A DNA stretch of 64,000 nucleotides from Erysipelotrichales bacterium (GCA_022508565.1 JAFLUY010000001.1:62001-126000), one strand, 5' to 3'; counted from the stretch's first letter, positions 43,215 through 51,740 are shown. The notes: generated by a model from the letters alone, not told the origin. Program-made: numbers and translations.

Positions 43215-44087
43215 ATGGAAAAAGTCTTATTTACAAGTGACACTTCATCAAATGGCTTAGTTAAAATATTTGATGCATTAGGTGTTAAGTTAAATGGTAG
43301 AGTAGCAGTAAAATTACATTCTGGAGAAGCTGGTAATCAAAACTATCTAAAACCAGATTATGTATTAGAATTAATAAATCATGTTAATGGTACAGTTGTT
43401 GAATGTAATACAGCATATGAAGGAGAAAGAGACACAACTGAAAAACACCAAAAATTAATGGAAGATCATGGATGGACTAAAGCATGTAAAGTTGATATTT
43501 TAGATGCAGAAGGGCCAGATTTAGAAATACCTATTGAAAATGGCTTAAAGCTAACTAAAAATTATGTTGGTAAGAATATTGAAAATTATGATTCAGTATT
43601 AGTATTATCACATTTTAAAGGTCATCCAATGGGTGGATATGGTGGAGCTTTAAAACAATTATCAATTGGTTTTGCATCAGGTAAAGGCAAAAGATACATC
43701 CACTGTGTTGGAAAAGAAAATGGTTCATTTGATGATATGTTCCAAGTTAAACAAATAGACTTTTTAGATTCTATGGCTGATGCAGCAAAAACAATTCATG
43801 ATAAGTTTAAAGACAATATTGTTTATATAAATGTTATGACAAATATGTCTGTTGACTGTGATTGTTGTGTAGTTGCAGAAGATCCTTGTATGAAAGATAT
43901 CGGAATACTTGCATCAACTGATCCAGTAGCAATCGATCAAGCATGTATTAATCTTGTTTATAAAAGCGATGACCCAGGACGTGATCATTTAGTTGAAAGA
44001 ATTGAGTCAAGACAAGGAACTCACACTATTGAATCAGCCGAAAAATTGGGGATTGGTTCTAGAGAATACGAACTTGTTGAAATATAA
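43215..44087 (+). CDS. DUF362 protein without ferredoxin domain
   Basis: This 290-residue protein matches DUF362: LNGRVAVKLHSGEAGN near the start, VVECNTAYEGERDTTEKHQKLMEDHG, VLVLSHFKGHPMGGYGGALKQLSIGF, and ILASTDPVAIDQACINLVY. Many DUF362 proteins also carry a 2x[4Fe-4S] domain; here only VDCDCC and EDPC are left, so it may bind a metal or cluster in a simpler way. It has no membrane segment. Function is unknown. AGGAGGATAA precedes the ATG. Confidence 0.85.
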   Translation: MEKVLFTSDTSSNGLVKIFDALGVKLNGRVAVKLHSGEAGNQNYLKPDYVLELINHVNGTVVECNTAYEGERDTTEKHQKLMEDHGWTKACKVDILDAEGPDLEIPIENGLKLTKNYVGKNIENYDSVLVLSHFKGHPMGGYGGALKQLSIGFASGKGKRYIHCVGKENGSFDDMFQVKQIDFLDSMADAAKTIHDKFKDNIVYINVMTNMSVDCDCCVVAEDPCMKDIGILASTDPVAIDQACINLVYKSDDPGRDHLVERIESRQGTHTIESAEKLGIGSREYELVEI

Positions 44088-44110
44088 AATACCTTTTAGG
44101 TATTTTTTTT
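44086..44110 (+). terminator. Terminator after the DUF362 gene
   Basis: AAAATACCT pairs with AGGTATTTT around TTT, followed by T residues; the stop codon overlaps the stem base. Confidence 0.85.
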
Positions 44111-44144
44111 ATTATTGTTTCATTTATTTTTATAGGTGATACTC

Positions 44145-44651
44145 TTGAACGATAAAAAAATAGTAATAGATGTACCAAAAACGGAAAATGAAACAGTTAA
44201 TAAACTTATCAATTCATATTTAGAATTAAAAAAACATGAATTTACAAGTATTATAAATAAACTAAGTTATAATGAATATAGTTTTAAAAATATTTATGAA
44301 GAACATAATTATCTTAATTATAAAGATTTACATATCATTCTTTATTACAATTATGGCTATCGCTTGATAAGAGAAGATAAGTTTTTTCATACATTGGATG
44401 ATAAGTTAATTGATATTAATCATTTTACTAATGATATAACTTCTTTAAAAACTTCTTTAAAAGAGTCTTTAAATATGAGTTTAAAAGAATATAAGATAAA
44501 TGAGAGTATGATAGATTATTCAATCAATTTTAGTTTAGATAATTTTTTAGTTTTTGATGATGGTTTAGAATTTATCTTTTCTTTAAATCAGTTTGGTATT
44601 GATTCAAATGAAGAGATAAGAATAAAAGTAAAGGAATTTTATTATGAGTAG
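44145..44651 (+). CDS. Unknown protein upstream of mntP
   Basis: This 168-residue protein is predicted cytosolic, with no signal or membrane segment. It has a C-terminal DDGLEFIFSLNQFGIDSNEEIRI, which resembles the end of RsiV-like DUF3298 domains, but the match is too weak to name it. The start is a TTG at 44145, five bases after AGGTGA; GTG 44136 overlaps that site. Its end overlaps mntP by 8 nt, so the two are co-expressed. Confidence 0.7.
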   Translation: MNDKKIVIDVPKTENETVNKLINSYLELKKHEFTSIINKLSYNEYSFKNIYEEHNYLNYKDLHIILYYNYGYRLIREDKFFHTLDDKLIDINHFTNDITSLKTSLKESLNMSLKEYKINESMIDYSINFSLDNFLVFDDGLEFIFSLNQFGIDSNEEIRIKVKEFYYE

Positions 44652-45186
44652 TATAGAGGTATTCTTAATAGCCATTTCTTTATCATGTGATGCCTTTGCT
44701 GTATCTTTATCAAAAGGTTTAAGTACTTCTAAGGTTTATTTAAAAAACATCTTGATTGTTGGCATCTATTTTGGTTTATTTCAAGCACTTATGCCAATAA
44801 TAGGGTATTATCTGTCTAAAAATTTAGGAGTTTATTTAGTTCGTTACAGTCACTTAATTGGTTTTATTATTTTAACTATTATTGGAATATCTATGATTAT
44901 TGAAAAAGATGAAGAAGAAAATGATTTATATACACCAAAAATAATGTTGCCACTTGCTATTGGAACATCTATTGATGCATTAGCAGTAGGTGTTACATTT
45001 TCACTTGTTTTAGACTCTATTTTTCATTCATCTATTCTAATCGGGATAACAACCTTTATATTATCATCTGTTGGTGTTATACTTGGAGATAAAATAAAAA
45101 ACAGTATAAATATACCAGCCAAAAAGATTGGAGGAATTATACTACTTTTACTAGGCTTAAATATGTTGTTTGAATATTTATCTTAA
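44644..45186 (+). CDS. mntP: MntP manganese efflux pump
   Basis: This 180-residue protein has six membrane helices in two repeats. The first repeat has SLSCDAFAVSLSKGL and the second GTSIDALAVGVTFSL, carrying the two conserved Asp of MntP/YebN. It exports Mn(II) from the cytosol. No yybP-ykoY riboswitch, common before mntP, is seen; the gene is translated in overlap with the preceding unknown gene. Confidence 0.93.
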   Translation: MSSIEVFLIAISLSCDAFAVSLSKGLSTSKVYLKNILIVGIYFGLFQALMPIIGYYLSKNLGVYLVRYSHLIGFIILTIIGISMIIEKDEEENDLYTPKIMLPLAIGTSIDALAVGVTFSLVLDSIFHSSILIGITTFILSSVGVILGDKIKNSINIPAKKIGGIILLLLGLNMLFEYLS

Positions 45187-45367
45187 AATATTATATATAA
45201 AAAATCAAAATTCTCTTTCTATCTTCACTAATTAATAATAAATATATTATGGAATTACTTTAACTATGCCTTATTTTAAATAGATAAAGATACTTGTTGT
45301 GTCTATGCTAATTTGACAATATTTAAATATAGTGTTAAGGTATATTTACTTTTTTAGGAGGGTTTTG

Positions 45368-46015
45368 ATGTTAAAGTATATTAAGGAAGTTATTTTAGAT
45401 AAAGTAAATAAAGAAATTGACGCTACATTAGAACAATTTACTATTAAAACGGCAGAAGTATGTAAACTTGAAGAAGAGAAAAAATACATAGATTCTTATT
45501 TAGCAATATTAAGAGATCAAAAAGATTGTGTATTAAATGTTGTATTTTGGACAGCACTTGCAATTGTATGTGGAGCATTAGGTACAGGTGCTGGAATAGG
45601 TATAGCATTCCGCGTGCTCATGTACATATTTTTCCTTATCGTTGTTAATCAAGGTTTTAAATATTTTGGAATTAAAAATCAAAGAAAAAAGGAATATAAT
45701 GATATATATAAGATTTCTAAAGGAGAACTTCTTGAAAAAAGTGAAGAACTAGGGGTTGAAATAAGCAAAGTTAATGCTCTAATAGACGAATTATTCCAAA
45801 GTATATGGGATAAGTCAGCATATTTAACTGAAGTATCAAAATATGATAATTTACATAGAGAATTTCATAATTCGGTACAAACTGAAGAACCTACATTATT
45901 TGAAGAATTTTTAGATGAAAAGGTTGATACTGCAGATGTTCATTTTGATAATGGATTAACTAATCCAATTGAATATACACCAGAATCAAAACATTACACT
46001 AAAAAATTAGCATGA
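45368..46015 (+). CDS. Unknown membrane protein with coiled coils
   Basis: This 215-residue protein has an N-terminal amphipathic coiled coil (1-55), two membrane helices in a hairpin (about 58-100, with the Gly-rich CGALGTGAGIGIAF), a second coiled coil (about 110-160) and an acidic tail. I do not recognise it. The ATG at 45368 follows AGGAGGG; the frame before it has none. A TTGACA at 45313-45318 with a weak TAAGGT 17 nt further could be its promoter. It stands alone before a bidirectional terminator. Confidence 0.72.
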   Translation: MLKYIKEVILDKVNKEIDATLEQFTIKTAEVCKLEEEKKYIDSYLAILRDQKDCVLNVVFWTALAIVCGALGTGAGIGIAFRVLMYIFFLIVVNQGFKYFGIKNQRKKEYNDIYKISKGELLEKSEELGVEISKVNALIDELFQSIWDKSAYLTEVSKYDNLHREFHNSVQTEEPTLFEEFLDEKVDTADVHFDNGLTNPIEYTPESKHYTKKLA

Positions 46016-46016
46016 A

Positions 46017-46049
46017 AAAAGAACACTTAACTTAGTGTTCTTATTTTTC
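46017..46049. terminator. Bidirectional terminator shared with tRNA-His
   Basis: AAGAACACT pairs with AGTGTTCTT. The plus strand continues with ATTTTT and the minus strand with TTTT, so it can end both the membrane-protein gene and the convergent tRNA transcript. Confidence 0.85.
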
Positions 46050-46053
46050 ATCA

Positions 46054-46130
46054 TGGGGCGAAATAAGGGAGTCGAACCCTTGCATAATAGAGCCACAATC
46101 TACCGTGTTAACCACTTCACCAATTCCGCC
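46054..46130 (-). tRNA. tRNA-His (GTG), CCA encoded
   Basis: The minus strand folds into a complete cloverleaf. An extra 5' G (the G-1 typical of tRNA-His) faces discriminator C73; the 7-bp acceptor is GCGGAAT/ATTTCGC; the anticodon loop TTGTGGC has GTG at 46096-46094; the T arm is AAGGG-TTCGACT-CCCTT. CCA is encoded. It is a single tRNA gene. Confidence 0.97.
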
Positions 46131-46141
46131 ATGACTCACTC

Positions 46142-46170
46142 ATTATAGCAAATTATTGTATATCATGCAA
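46142..46170 (-). promoter_or_regulatory. tRNA-His promoter
   Basis: On the minus strand TTGCAT (46170-46165) is 17 nt from TATAAT (46147-46142), 11 nt before the tRNA. Confidence 0.75.
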
Positions 46171-46325
46171 GTAAAACATACACACATGTATATGAAGAAT
46201 GTATAATAAATATGGCTGATATCTATGACATGGATGTCTGATGAAGCTTTAGTTTCTCTTGATTTATATAAAGATAAAATTCTATCTAGCTAATTTGCTC
46301 TAAATGTCATTATATGATAATATAT

Positions 46326-46341
46326 ACCCCAACCAAGGGGT
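46326..46341 (+). promoter_or_regulatory. Hairpin over the ribosome site of the HExxH gene
   Basis: ACCCC pairs with GGGGT around AACCAA. GGGGTG is the only ribosome-site-like sequence before the ATG at 46348, so the hairpin could restrict translation. Confidence 0.5.
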
Positions 46342-46347
46342 GTTTTT

Positions 46348-47199
46348 ATGGCTAATAATCAAGAAGTAATGAATTTCTTTACAACACTTAAAGAAAACAA
46401 TTACGAGTTTGATTTTGATGAAATTTCTTCAATTAAAGGTCGACAAAACTATGAAATTCTAAAAGATTTAGCATTAAAAACAAATGCTAATTTAGATCTT
46501 TTTGATATTGTCTCAATACTCCCTGAAGATGTTCTTATAAGATCAACCCAAATCTTAAAAATATTATTTGAAGGTCTTTTTCCACCTATAACAGTTTCTA
46601 AAATTATTTCTAAAATGAAAGTATATGGTGGAGTAAATCCTTATAATGGTCATGTAGTAAAAATGAATGGCGAACAATATATTGCTGTTGAGTGCATTGA
46701 TAAAGTTACATCAGTTATTACTGTTGTTCATGAAGGTTCTCATATACTTTTACCAGCAAAATATGTTCCAAATTATCATCATAGAGAAGTAATTCCAATA
46801 TTGAACGAATTAGTTGCAGCAAGTACCTTAGATGAATTAAAACTAGGATCAAATAACTTAGAGTCTACATATGCCTATAGGGTCAATAATTTAAAATATC
46901 ATTTTTCTCCAAATAATGAATTTGATGATTCAGTACTTAAAAATAATGATGGAATTACTTATGAAAAAATTAAATATATTTACGATAGTCATACCGATTA
47001 TACTTATATAATTTCTATAATTTATGCTTTAAATCTTTTTGCTCTTTATCAAGAAGATCGAAAACAATTTTTAAATGTACTTAGATCATCACTTATAAAT
47101 GATCCAAATATTTACTCATTATATCAATATTATGGCTTAGATTTTAAAGATGAGAAGATTTTAGATGAGCCAACTAATATCTTAAAAAAATATCTTTAG
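46348..47199 (+). CDS. Putative zincin metallopeptidase (HEGSH)
   Basis: This 283-residue protein has HEGSH at 128-132 in a hydrophobic helix (SVITVVHEGSHILLP), and ILNELVAAS 22 residues later, whose Glu could be the third zinc ligand of a gluzincin. A helical C-terminal half follows. There is no signal or membrane segment, so it is probably cytosolic. I do not know the family. A GC-rich hairpin covers the ribosome site. A protein with a comparable HELGH motif is encoded at 56004, but the two share little else. Confidence 0.72.
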   Translation: MANNQEVMNFFTTLKENNYEFDFDEISSIKGRQNYEILKDLALKTNANLDLFDIVSILPEDVLIRSTQILKILFEGLFPPITVSKIISKMKVYGGVNPYNGHVVKMNGEQYIAVECIDKVTSVITVVHEGSHILLPAKYVPNYHHREVIPILNELVAASTLDELKLGSNNLESTYAYRVNNLKYHFSPNNEFDDSVLKNNDGITYEKIKYIYDSHTDYTYIISIIYALNLFALYQEDRKQFLNVLRSSLINDPNIYSLYQYYGLDFKDEKILDEPTNILKKYL

Positions 47200-47201
47200 T
47201 A

Positions 47202-47210
47202 TGCTATAAT
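47202..47210 (+). promoter_or_regulatory. Extended -10 promoter, very short leader
   Basis: TGCTATAAT is followed by TAACATGGTGGTATT and the ATG at 47226. The arrangement nearly copies that at 42200. Confidence 0.6.
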
Positions 47211-47225
47211 TAACATGGTGGTATT

Positions 47226-47708
47226 ATGGCTGATAAAAAAACAATTAAAAAAATATTAATTGCATTATGTATAGTAATTGTGTTATTTGTTGGCAATTTA
47301 ATTTATAACGAAGTAAATTACTTTGAAAAGAGATTAACTTGCACTTTTAACAGCACATATACCAATTATAAAGAGACATTAACTTTTAATTTTGTCGATA
47401 ATACTTTATATGAATATATTAGAGAAGAACATATGAGTCCAAGCGGATCATCAACCATTGAAGAATTACTTGAGTTCTTTAATGGTGAAAGAGAAAAAGT
47501 AGAACCTTACTTAAATGAAAACTTTAATTACGAAGTTACTCAAATTGGAGATAAGGTAAAAATATATACTCATATTAAAACTTTATTTAATGAAGAATTT
47601 TATAATAGTTATATTGAAGAAAAAGATATCACGATGGCATCAACTATTGATGAAGTAAAAGAAAAACTCAGCGATGAATATACTTGCGAGATTAGAAAGA
47701 TAAGGTGA
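47226..47708 (+). CDS. Unknown membrane-anchored protein
   Basis: This 160-residue protein has a basic start, one membrane helix (about 9-27) and an outer domain of about 130 residues. Two cysteines (LTCTF near 39 and EYTCEIR near 154) could form a disulfide. The outer part looks like a small beta-sandwich or DUF1307-like lipoprotein fold, but I cannot confirm that. It precedes holA by four bases and probably shares its transcript. Confidence 0.72.
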   Translation: MADKKTIKKILIALCIVIVLFVGNLIYNEVNYFEKRLTCTFNSTYTNYKETLTFNFVDNTLYEYIREEHMSPSGSSTIEELLEFFNGEREKVEPYLNENFNYEVTQIGDKVKIYTHIKTLFNEEFYNSYIEEKDITMASTIDEVKEKLSDEYTCEIRKIR

Positions 47709-47712
47709 GGAT

Positions 47713-48642
47713 ATGGCTAGTATTCATTTAATCTCCTCATCTAGTTATCATGTTACTAACAATTTAATTAAAAAAATAGCTGATGGTAATACTAATATTA
47801 CCTATGAATCACTTACAGATATGTCAATCTATGATTGTATAGACGATGCTTCATATTTTGGACTATTTACTGAGAATAGAGTAATTGTGATAAAAGATGT
47901 AAAATACTTTGGTGGTAAATTTAATTACGAAGATGAAACGAATGCTTTATATGAGTTTTTAAAAAAACTAGATGAGAGTATTACTATTATATTCATCTGT
48001 GATACCATTAGTAAAACTAAGGATATAACCAAAAAAGTAATTAATTTAGGTGCTGAAATTTATGCATTCGAAACTTTAGATGATAATATCTTAAAAGAAA
48101 CTATAAGTGAGTATGCACATGAATATGATTTATTAATAGATGATAATGCGAGAGATCAAATATTAAAAAATAGTTTAAATAATTTAGATGTTGCTATTAA
48201 TGATATTGAAAAGATATCTGTTGTTAATAAACATATAACACTAGATTTAGTTAATACTTATGGTATAAAACTAGAAAGTATTAATAACTTTGATTTTTCA
48301 AATGCTGTAGTAGCAAAAAACTTTAATAAAGCATTTGAATTATTGGATTCACTTATTGCAAATGATACAGACATTTTTTCTATTTTTGGCGCTCTTGCTT
48401 CAAGCTATACAAATATGTATATGGTAAGAGATGCAGTAAGTCATGGCTTAAGTGATGAAGAAATAGCAGAGAAGTTAGGTTACTCTGGAACAAATCGTGT
48501 TTTTGTATTAAAGAAAAACGCTAAAATATATACAACAGATGAATTAAAAGAAATAATTATTTCTTTATCAGAATTAGATATAAAATTAAAAAACGGGTAT
48601 GATCCCGTTTATGAAATAAAAGAATTCTTACTTAATTTATAA
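47713..48642 (+). CDS. holA: DNA polymerase III delta subunit
   Basis: This 309-residue protein is the clamp-loader delta subunit, which opens the beta sliding clamp. Seen are the N-terminal IHLISSSSYHVTNNLI, VIVIKDVKYFGG, LDESITIIFICDTISKTKD, and the C-terminal domain with FNKAFELLDSLIANDTDIFSIFGALAS and LSELDIKLKNG, the usual end of HolA. Length is slightly under the usual 330-345. It is convergent with rnhC and the two stops overlap by 6 nt. Confidence 0.9.
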   Translation: MASIHLISSSSYHVTNNLIKKIADGNTNITYESLTDMSIYDCIDDASYFGLFTENRVIVIKDVKYFGGKFNYEDETNALYEFLKKLDESITIIFICDTISKTKDITKKVINLGAEIYAFETLDDNILKETISEYAHEYDLLIDDNARDQILKNSLNNLDVAINDIEKISVVNKHITLDLVNTYGIKLESINNFDFSNAVVAKNFNKAFELLDSLIANDTDIFSIFGALASSYTNMYMVRDAVSHGLSDEEIAEKLGYSGTNRVFVLKKNAKIYTTDELKEIIISLSELDIKLKNGYDPVYEIKEFLLNL

Positions 48643-49587
48643 GAGTTCTTTTATTTTGTCTGTATTTTTAAAGTTCAATTTAGCAAGTTCATATAGTTTA
48701 TCTTTGCCATACTGTTTAACAATATCCGCACCAACTTTATCAACTCCAGAACCGGCTCCTAGTGGAATGTTAGTACCAATACTTTTTGATAATTTATCCA
48801 TTTCTGTTAAGAATATATATCGTGAGATAATACTGGAAACGGCTACACTTAAACATTTATCTTCTGCATGAGTTGTAAAAGTTATATTTTTAGTGATTTC
48901 TTTTGCAGCAGAAATATGTTTAAAATAATTTGTTGGATAACAGAATTGATCAACAACTACATACTTATAATCAAATTTATCTTTTTTTAATAATTCTGTT
49001 AAAACACGATTATGCAATATTGCTTTAACTTGATTCATGTTCGTAATACCCCATTTATTAAAAAGACTATTATTTAGTATATAAGTGACATGAGGATATT
49101 CACGAATTAAGGTAGGGGCAATATTTCTAATTTTTTCATCATTTAACTTTTTTGAATCCCTTACACCAAGTTCATATAAAAGGGATGCTTTTTCACGTGA
49201 TACGTATGATGCGGTAACAACTATTGGACCAAAGTAATCACCTGTGCCAACTTCGTCGGAACCAATTGTTGAAACTCCTCTAAAACGATCATCTTTTAGT
49301 TCTTCGGCTTTTTCTTCTTTCTTCTTTTTATCTTTATCTATTTCTGAAACTACATCTCTACTATTTTTTATTCTTTCTTGTTCTGTCCAGTAACTAGCTT
49401 CAATATCCGCACCTAATCCTTGAAACATTACTTTACCGGATTCATATAAGGTTATTACACAGTCATAATCTTTTACTTGAAATACTGAATATGGTGGTTT
49501 TTTATCTAAAAAACGGTCTTGATAAAACTCAATCATTTCATCTTTTAAGTTATCCGATACTTTAAAAACAATGGTTTGTTGTTTCAT
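48637..49587 (-). CDS. rnhC: Ribonuclease HIII
   Basis: This 316-residue enzyme cuts RNA in RNA-DNA hybrids. The N-terminal part (1-75) is the TBP-like substrate-binding domain that marks RNase HIII, followed by a charged linker (KDKKKKEEKAEELKDD). The catalytic domain begins GSDEVGTGDYFGP (Asp-Glu pair near 112-113) and has VVDQFCYP and KCLSVAVSSIISRY with further acidic ligands nearby. AGGTGAT precedes the ATG. The promoter (TGCTAGAAT on the minus strand near 49612-49604) is back to back with that of the cvpA-like gene. Confidence 0.95.
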   Translation of the reverse strand: MKQQTIVFKVSDNLKDEMIEFYQDRFLDKKPPYSVFQVKDYDCVITLYESGKVMFQGLGADIEASYWTEQERIKNSRDVVSEIDKDKKKKEEKAEELKDDRFRGVSTIGSDEVGTGDYFGPIVVTASYVSREKASLLYELGVRDSKKLNDEKIRNIAPTLIREYPHVTYILNNSLFNKWGITNMNQVKAILHNRVLTELLKKDKFDYKYVVVDQFCYPTNYFKHISAAKEITKNITFTTHAEDKCLSVAVSSIISRYIFLTEMDKLSKSIGTNIPLGAGSGVDKVGADIVKQYGKDKLYELAKLNFKNTDKIKELL

Positions 49588-49619
49588 ATTATCACCTGAG
49601 TATATTCTAGCATAATTTA

Positions 49620-49651
49620 TTGCTTTTTAAAATACAATTATATATAATTGT
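49620..49651 (+). promoter_or_regulatory. Promoter with palindrome at the -10 box
   Basis: TTGCTT (49620-49625) and TATAAT (49643-49648) are 17 nt apart. The -10 box lies inside the perfect 18-base palindrome ACAATTATA-TATAATTGT (49634-49651), which could be a repressor site. Confidence 0.55.
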
Positions 49652-49666
49652 GCTAGGAGAGATAAT

Positions 49667-50380
49667 ATGGGAGCTATTGATTTTGTTATAATTATTTTAT
49701 TTATTTTAGGATTCTTAGAAGGATGGAGAAAAGGACTTTTAACCAGTGCCGTTAATTTTGCTGCAAATATCTTAATATTTGTATTAGCGCTTATCTTAAA
49801 AGGACCAATTAGTTTAATCTTAATTGAACATTTACCATTTATAAATTTTAGTGGTATATTTGCTGATATTACAGCACTAAATATTATTTTATATGAAGGT
49901 ATAGCTTTTATAATAGTTGCACTTATTTTAACTATATTATTTAGAGTATTATTAAAATTCACTGGTTTATTAAATAGAGTTATTAATGCCACAATTTTAT
50001 TTGGTCTTCCAAATAAAATAGGTGGAGCTTTAATCAATTTATTAAGGTATTACCTAATCGCATTTATACTATCTTTTGTTATTAGTTTAATACCTGCAGC
50101 AAGTTTATTAGTTAAACAATCATTAATAGCTGATAATATTTTAAACAAAACACCAATACTTTCTAGTATGACTAAAAACTTAAATGAATCGTTAACTGAT
50201 ATTTATAATTTAGTAACTAGTATAGATGCAAATAGCGACACAGAAGAAATTAACAAAGAATCATTAGAAATATTACTGAAATATGGTATTATAAAAGAAG
50301 AAACGGTCAATAATTTAAATGAATCAGGTAAATTAAAAATTGATAATTTTGAATATAATAAAGGAGATAAAAATGATTAA
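49667..50380 (+). CDS. CvpA-family membrane protein
   Basis: This 237-residue protein has four membrane helices and the CvpA family start IDFVIIILFILGFLEGWRKGL. CvpA proteins are inner-membrane proteins linked to colicin V production and envelope stress; the mechanism is unknown. A Ser/Asn/Glu-rich C-terminal part (about 160-237) is soluble. The end overlaps the thioredoxin gene by 8 nt; in B. subtilis the homologue YshB also lies close to rnhC and trxA, which fits this layout. Confidence 0.87.
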   Translation: MGAIDFVIIILFILGFLEGWRKGLLTSAVNFAANILIFVLALILKGPISLILIEHLPFINFSGIFADITALNIILYEGIAFIIVALILTILFRVLLKFTGLLNRVINATILFGLPNKIGGALINLLRYYLIAFILSFVISLIPAASLLVKQSLIADNILNKTPILSSMTKNLNESLTDIYNLVTSIDANSDTEEINKESLEILLKYGIIKEETVNNLNESGKLKIDNFEYNKGDKND

Positions 50381-50669
50381 GTATTTGAGAGATGAAAACT
50401 TTGAAGAAGAAGTAGCATCAGGAGTAGTATTAGTTGATTTCTACGCTGATTGGTGTGGTCCATGTAAAAGAATGGGTGAAGTATTAGAAACTATGGAAGA
50501 CGTTAATATCTTAAAAGTAAATACTGATGAACACAGTGAACTTGCTTTATCTTTTGGCGTTATGAGTATTCCGACATTAATACTTTTTAAAGATGGAAGC
50601 GAAGTTTCTAAGTTAATTGGATTACAAAGTAAAGAAGATATTGAACGTTTTATTGCATCAAGCAATTAA
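50373..50669 (+). CDS. trxA: Thioredoxin
   Basis: This 98-residue protein has the thioredoxin active site DWCGPCKRM (Cys 28 and 31), preceded by VVLVDFYA and followed by SIPTLILFKDG with the cis-Pro. It reduces disulfides in the cytosol. It is slightly shorter than the usual 105, lacking part of the first strand. The ATG at 50373 follows AAGGAGAT and overlaps the end of the cvpA-like gene. Confidence 0.95.
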   Translation: MIKYLRDENFEEEVASGVVLVDFYADWCGPCKRMGEVLETMEDVNILKVNTDEHSELALSFGVMSIPTLILFKDGSEVSKLIGLQSKEDIERFIASSN

Positions 50670-50695
50670 AAATCTCATTTGAGATTTTTTTCTTT
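50668..50695 (+). terminator. Terminator after trxA
   Basis: AAAAATCTC pairs with GAGATTTTT around ATTT, followed by more T. Confidence 0.85.
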
Positions 50696-50703
50696 TCTAG
50701 TTA

Positions 50704-50732
50704 TTGTTATATTCAGTCTTGTGTGATAAAAT
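50704..50732 (+). promoter_or_regulatory. Promoter of the ireB-greA cluster
   Basis: TTGTTA (50704-50709) and TAAAAT (50727-50732) are 17 nt apart, with TG one base before the -10 box. Confidence 0.6.
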
Positions 50733-50755
50733 TATAGTATTAGAGGTGAAGTAAA

Positions 50756-50998
50756 TTGGATAAGACAACTCTATTTAATATTGATGAAATTACTAGCGCT
50801 TTAGTTGAGACAACATTGATGGAAGTTTATGATGCTTTAAAAGAAAAGGGTTATAATCCTGTAAGTCAAATAGTTGGTTATTTAGTAAGCGGAGATCCTG
50901 GGTATATTACGACAAGTAATAATGCAAGAGAAAAGATTTTATCGATTGATCGCGGAAAAATCTTAGAAGCCATAGTTAAGGAATATTTAGAAAACTAA
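50756..50998 (+). CDS. ireB: IreB/UPF0297 protein
   Basis: This 80-residue protein is IreB (YrzL), in enterococci a phosphorylation target of the IreK Ser/Thr kinase that affects cephalosporin resistance. Family marks are EVYDALKEKGYNPVSQIVGYL and SGDPGYITTSNNAR. The start is a TTG at 50756, after GAGGTGA. It begins the conserved Bacillota order with ruvX, UPF0473 and mltG. Confidence 0.93.
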   Translation: MDKTTLFNIDEITSALVETTLMEVYDALKEKGYNPVSQIVGYLVSGDPGYITTSNNAREKILSIDRGKILEAIVKEYLEN

Positions 50999-51411
50999 TG
51001 AAATGTTTAGGAATGGATTTAGGAACTAAAACTTTAGGCCTTGCAATATCTGATAAACTTGGAATAATTGCAAATCCTTATAAGACTTTAAAATATGATA
51101 ATATTGATAGTTTAATTAATGAAGTATTAGAAATTATTGAGACGGAACATATTGAAACTCTTGTATTAGGATATCCAAAAAATATGGATAACTCATTAGG
51201 CTCTGCAGTTGAAAGAACAGAAAGTTTTAAAAGTTTATTAGAAGAAAAAACTGACTTACCAATTGAACTAATTGATGAGAGATTATCAACAGTAGAAGCA
51301 GAAAACATACTTATCTCATCAGATGTTTCAAGAAAAGGAAGAAAAGAAGTAATCGACAGCGTAGCTGCTAGTATTATATTAGATACATACTTAAGAAGAA
51401 TAGAAAGGTGA
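50998..51411 (+). CDS. ruvX: RuvX/YqgF, putative Holliday junction resolvase
   Basis: This 137-residue RNase H-fold protein starts LGMDLGTKTLGLAIS (first catalytic Asp), has LVLGYPKNMDNSLG and LIDERLSTVEAE with further acidic residues, and ends VDSVAASIILDTYL. It is linked to pre-16S rRNA 5' end maturation as well as to junction resolution. Start and preceding stop overlap (TAATG). Confidence 0.95.
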   Translation: MKCLGMDLGTKTLGLAISDKLGIIANPYKTLKYDNIDSLINEVLEIIETEHIETLVLGYPKNMDNSLGSAVERTESFKSLLEEKTDLPIELIDERLSTVEAENILISSDVSRKGRKEVIDSVAASIILDTYLRRIER

Positions 51412-51416
51412 ATATT

Positions 51417-51740
51417 ATGAATATTGAAGATGCAAAATTTGTTGTGAAAGATGAAAATGGGGTAGAAAAGGAATATTTTAAACTATTTACATTTGATTCG
51501 GAAGAAACAGGTAAGAGTTATATTGCTTATACTGATAATTCAACTGATGAAAACGGAAATGTAATTATTAGAGCAAATACTTATGATCCGACTGGTGAAG
51601 ATTTATCACTTCAACCACTAACTAGTGAAAAAGAATGGAAAGTAATTGAAAATATTTTAATCTCAACACAAGAAAAACTTCGTGAAGAAATGGAAAAAGA
51701 GGGCAGTGATGATGGAGAAGGAAACATCACTAACAAATAA
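51417..51740 (+). CDS. UPF0473/DUF1292 protein (YrzB-like)
   Basis: This 107-residue acidic protein shows FVVKDENGVEKEYFKLFTFDSEETGKSYIAYTD (quoted in part: ENGVEKEYFKLFTF), the DUF1292 core. Function is unknown; it is nearly always between ruvX and mltG in Bacillota. The ATG at 51417 follows AAAGGTGA. Its Glu/Asp/Gly-rich end overlaps the mltG start in another frame. Confidence 0.9.
   Translation: MNIEDAKFVVKDENGVEKEYFKLFTFDSEETGKSYIAYTDNSTDENGNVIIRANTYDPTGEDLSLQPLTSEKEWKVIENILISTQEKLREEMEKEGSDDGEGNITNK

Noticed and set aside
44100-44144. A yybP-ykoY manganese riboswitch expected near mntP
   Set aside because: The spacer before the mntP transcript is too short and has no matching structure; mntP itself overlaps the preceding gene.
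46171-46325. A coding remnant between tRNA-His and the HEGSH gene
   Set aside because: Short frames (such as one of 19 codons ending near 46294) lack a ribosome site and similarity; stops occur in all frames.
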